Below the pieces are notes generated by a model. That model had not been told where the DNA came from, searched no databases, and saw only the letters and a program-made list of their open reading frames with translations. From an uncultured Collinsella sp. (GTDB lineage: Bacteria > Actinomycetota > Coriobacteriia > Coriobacteriales > Coriobacteriaceae), in the NCBI GenBank assembly GCA_905204635.1, contig CAJLAN010000088.1:1-6788 (forward strand): 6,788 nucleotides of DNA, read 5' to 3'. Shown piece after piece: positions 4,617 through 6,788 of this stretch (its first letter is position 1; the number at the start of each line of letters is the position of its first letter). The translations under genes were made by a program, and so were the position numbers.

Positions 4617-6788
4617 GGACAACGCGCCGGTGGTGGCGCTCGATACTTCGACCGACATGCTTGCCTGCGCGGTAAGCTGGATTGATGTGCAGACAGGTGA
4701 GACGAAGCTGGTGAGTGGGGACCATCTGTGTCGCCGCCATGCCAACGTGGAGCTCGTGAATACTGTTGATGACCTACTGAAGCAGGCCGGCCTGGATCGC
4801 AGCGATGTCGGCTGTTATGTGGTCGGTCGCGGTCCCGGCTCGTTTACGGGCGTGCGTATCGGCATCTCCACCGCAAAGGGTCTGGCGCACGGTGCCAATG
4901 TGCCGTTGCTGGGCGTGTCGACGCTCGATGCTTGCGCCTGGACGGCATGGAAGGCCGGCGTGCGCGGCAAGCTTGGTGTTCTTGCCGATGCCATGCGCGG
5001 CGAGGTGTACCCGGCGCTCTATGTGCTGGGGGATGAGGGCCCCGAGCGTCTGTTTGAGCGCGAGCGCGTGGTCAAGGCCGCCGTGGCGCTTGATGAGTGG
5101 CGCCAGACCGCGGACTGGGATCAGGTTCAGCTGACTGGTGACGGTCTCGTGCGTTATGGCAAACTGCTGGGCGAGGATGAGACGGCGCGCTGCGTGGAGC
5201 GAGACCTGTGGTGGCCCTCGGGCGAGGGCCTGCTGATGGCGCACGCCGCAGGCGATGGCGATCCGGCTCGCGTCTTGCCGATCTATACGCGCCTTTCGGA
5301 CGCCGAGGAAAACGAGCGCAAGCGTCTGGGCCTTGCCGAGAGCGCGCAGAGTGAGGTGACAGGTGTTGCCGACGAGCTTGCCGGACGTCATCTGCAATTC
5401 CGCCCCATGGGCGCGGCGGATGCCGAGGGCGCGAGCGCACTGGAGACCGCCTGCTTTGAAGGCGCCGGACACGAGGCGTGGACGCCGGGCATGTTCCTGT
5501 CCGAGCTGGGCGAGGACGTTGCCGCGCCACGTAGCTGGTGGGTGGCGCACGACGACGGCCGTCTGCTGGGTCTTGCCGGCGGTATGGTCGTCGACGGGGA
5601 CGTGCAGATTATGGACGTTGCCGTCGATCCGGCGCATCGCCGCGAGGGCATCGCCCGCAAGCTTCTGTCGCACGTGAGCTATGACGCGCAGATGCTCGGC
5701 TGCACCACGGCTTCGCTTGAGGTTGAGGACGGCAACGAGGCCGCAATTGCGCTCTATGCCGCTCTGGGCTTTACCGAGGCGGGTCGTCGCCTTGGCTATT
5801 ACGGTGCCGGCAAGGATGCCATCGTCATGACGGCGCCGCTGCCCCTGGTGCTTCCTCTCGACAATGCCTCGCCCGAGCCGACGGCTGCCGAACAGCGTGT
5901 ATGGCCGCTGCCCGCGCCCGAACGCACCGCTGAGGAGCGTGCCGAAATCGAGCGCCGCCGCCTGGTGCTTGCCATCGAGAGCTCCTGCGACGAGACAGCC
6001 GTGGCAATTATCGATGCGGATGGCAATATACTGGCCAACCAGGTGTCGACACAGATTGATTTTCATGCTCGCTTTGGCGGCGTGGTGCCCGAGATCGCCT
6101 CGCGCAAGCACGTTGAGGTCATCGTGAGCGTCGTGGACGCGGCACTCGAGGACGCCGCAGCGTCGCTGGGCCTTACGGGCGGAGCCATTGCACCAAGTGA
6201 GCTTGCCGCCGTGGGCGTGACGCAAGGTCCGGGCCTGGTGGGTGCCTTGGTGGTGGGTGTCGCCTTTGCCAAGGGCTTTGCGTATGCTGCCGGCAAACCG
6301 CTGGTGTGCGTCAATCATCTGGAGGGTCACCTGTTTGCCAACCTGTTGGCGCAGCCCGACCTCAAGCCGCCGTTTATCTTTACGCTTGTTTCGGGCGGGC
6401 ACACCATGCTCGTGCACGTAAGGGCATGGGGCGACTACGAGGTGCTTGGCGAGACGCTTGACGACGCCGTGGGCGAAGCCTTCGACAAGGTGGCAAAGGC
6501 ACTGGGCCTTGGCTATCCCGGAGGCCCCATCATCTCCAAGCTTGCCGAGACGGGCAACCCTAAGGCGATTGATTTCCCCCGCGCGCTGAACAGCAGGGGC
6601 GACTACCGCTTCTCGCTTTCGGGCCTCAAGACGGCGGTGACGCTCTACATCGAGCAGGAGACCAAGGCCGGGCGCACGATTCACCTGCCCGATCTGGCAG
6701 CTTCGTTTGAGGCAGCTGTCTTTGACGTGCAGTACAAGAAGGCCAAAAACGCCCTGCATGCTACCGGGTGCAAGGAGTATTGGATCGG
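4603..6788 (+). CDS. tsaB-rimI-tsaD: TsaB-RimI-TsaD fusion protein (3' end outside window)
   Basis: One uninterrupted frame of 728 codons, still open at the right edge, encodes three proteins. Residues 1 to about 246 are TsaB: LDTSTD (13-18), GRGPGSFTGVRIG (75-87), DAMRGEVY (129-136) and a typical C-terminal PIYTR (226-230). Residues about 264-411 are a RimI-type GNAT acetyltransferase: CF (284-285), DVAVDP plus the acetyl-CoA motif RREGIA (338-351), Glu373 and Tyr385 matching E. coli RimI Glu103 and Tyr115, and DAIVM (405-409). From about 453 it is TsaD: AIESSCDET (457-465), GGVVPEIASRKH (492-503), QGPGLVGAL (541-549), the metal motif NHLEGH (571-576; His572, His576), SGGHT (597-601), DDAVGEAFDK (620-629) and FSLSGLKT (670-677). 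About 70 residues, including the final metal-binding Asp, lie beyond the edge. TsaB and TsaD act with TsaE to transfer threonylcarbamoyl to tRNA A37; RimI acetylates the N-terminus of ribosomal protein S18 in E. coli. The start ATG has a weak aagg site (4590-4593). A GTG at 4630 preceded by aggga (4615-4619) is an alternative. The order mirrors the separate tsaB, rimI and tsaD genes of other bacteria. Confidence 0.93.
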   Translation, partial: MSLHRDNAPVVALDTSTDMLACAVSWIDVQTGETKLVSGDHLCRRHANVELVNTVDDLLKQAGLDRSDVGCYVVGRGPGSFTGVRIGISTAKGLAHGANVPLLGVSTLDACAWTAWKAGVRGKLGVLADAMRGEVYPALYVLGDEGPERLFERERVVKAAVALDEWRQTADWDQVQLTGDGLVRYGKLLGEDETARCVERDLWWPSGEGLLMAHAAGDGDPARVLPIYTRLSDAEENERKRLGLAESAQSEVTGVADELAGRHLQFRPMGAADAEGASALETACFEGAGHEAWTPGMFLSELGEDVAAPRSWWVAHDDGRLLGLAGGMVVDGDVQIMDVAVDPAHRREGIARKLLSHVSYDAQMLGCTTASLEVEDGNEAAIALYAALGFTEAGRRLGYYGAGKDAIVMTAPLPLVLPLDNASPEPTAAEQRVWPLPAPERTAEERAEIERRRLVLAIESSCDETAVAIIDADGNILANQVSTQIDFHARFGGVVPEIASRKHVEVIVSVVDAALEDAAASLGLTGGAIAPSELAAVGVTQGPGLVGALVVGVAFAKGFAYAAGKPLVCVNHLEGHLFANLLAQPDLKPPFIFTLVSGGHTMLVHVRAWGDYEVLGETLDDAVGEAFDKVAKALGLGYPGGPIISKLAETGNPKAIDFPRALNSRGDYRFSLSGLKTAVTLYIEQETKAGRTIHLPDLAASFEAAVFDVQYKKAKNALHATGCKEYWI

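Noticed and set aside
4774..6759. A 661-codon open frame on the - strand opposite the fusion gene
   Set aside because: It is codon-aligned with the real + strand gene and exists because that gene lacks TTA, CTA and TCA codons from 4777 on, as expected of GC-rich codon use. Its stop is the complement of the CTA Leu codon at 4774-4776. The product is rich in His, Arg and Gly without any recognisable motif, while the + strand carries every TsaB, RimI and TsaD signature.
161..6788. Hidden mobile element, CRISPR array, defence system or RNA gene
   Set aside because: Nearly every base from 161 onward is accounted for by six housekeeping genes. I saw no transposase, long terminal repeats, spaced repeat arrays, or tRNA-like cloverleaf.

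Overview
The window looks like a piece of chromosome from a moderately GC-rich Gram-positive actinobacterium. The best guess is class Coriobacteriia, Collinsella-like. This rests on gene order, on the fused TsaB-RimI-TsaD protein and on GC-rich codon use; there is no rRNA or other direct taxonomic marker, so it is an inference. The acpS/nnr/alr/tsaE/tsaB/rimI/tsaD order resembles the alr-nnr-tsaE-tsaB-rimI-tsaD neighbourhood of other Actinobacteria such as mycobacteria.

Layout: positions 1-53 hold a strong Rho-independent terminator closing an unseen upstream gene. Positions 54-160 are a short intergenic region with a good sigma-70-type promoter and nested inverted repeats. From 161 to the right edge every gene is on the + strand, with gaps of 0-15 bp or a short overlap and no internal terminator seen: acpS (161-700), nnr (701-2317), alr (2320-3465), a family 4-type uracil-DNA glycosylase (3474-4094), tsaE (4110-4616), and a very long open frame (4603 to the edge) encoding TsaB, RimI and TsaD as one polypeptide. 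The last gene is cut by the window end, about 70 residues before the expected TsaD C-terminus. The whole set reads as one operon driven from the promoter near 102-131.

Functionally this is a housekeeping operon. AcpS activates acyl carrier protein for lipid synthesis. Nnr repairs hydrated NAD(P)H. Alr makes D-alanine for peptidoglycan. The glycosylase removes uracil from DNA. TsaE, TsaB and TsaD form the threonylcarbamoyl-transfer machinery for t6A37 of ANN-decoding tRNAs, and RimI is the N-terminal acetyltransferase expected to act on ribosomal protein S18. No mobile element, CRISPR array, tRNA or rRNA gene is visible.

The most interesting item is the single-chain TsaB-RimI-TsaD fusion. Secondary points are a charged, helix-prone C-terminal extension on AcpS with a possible internal start, the palindromic structure over the promoter, and the glycosylase gene lodged between alr and tsaE.
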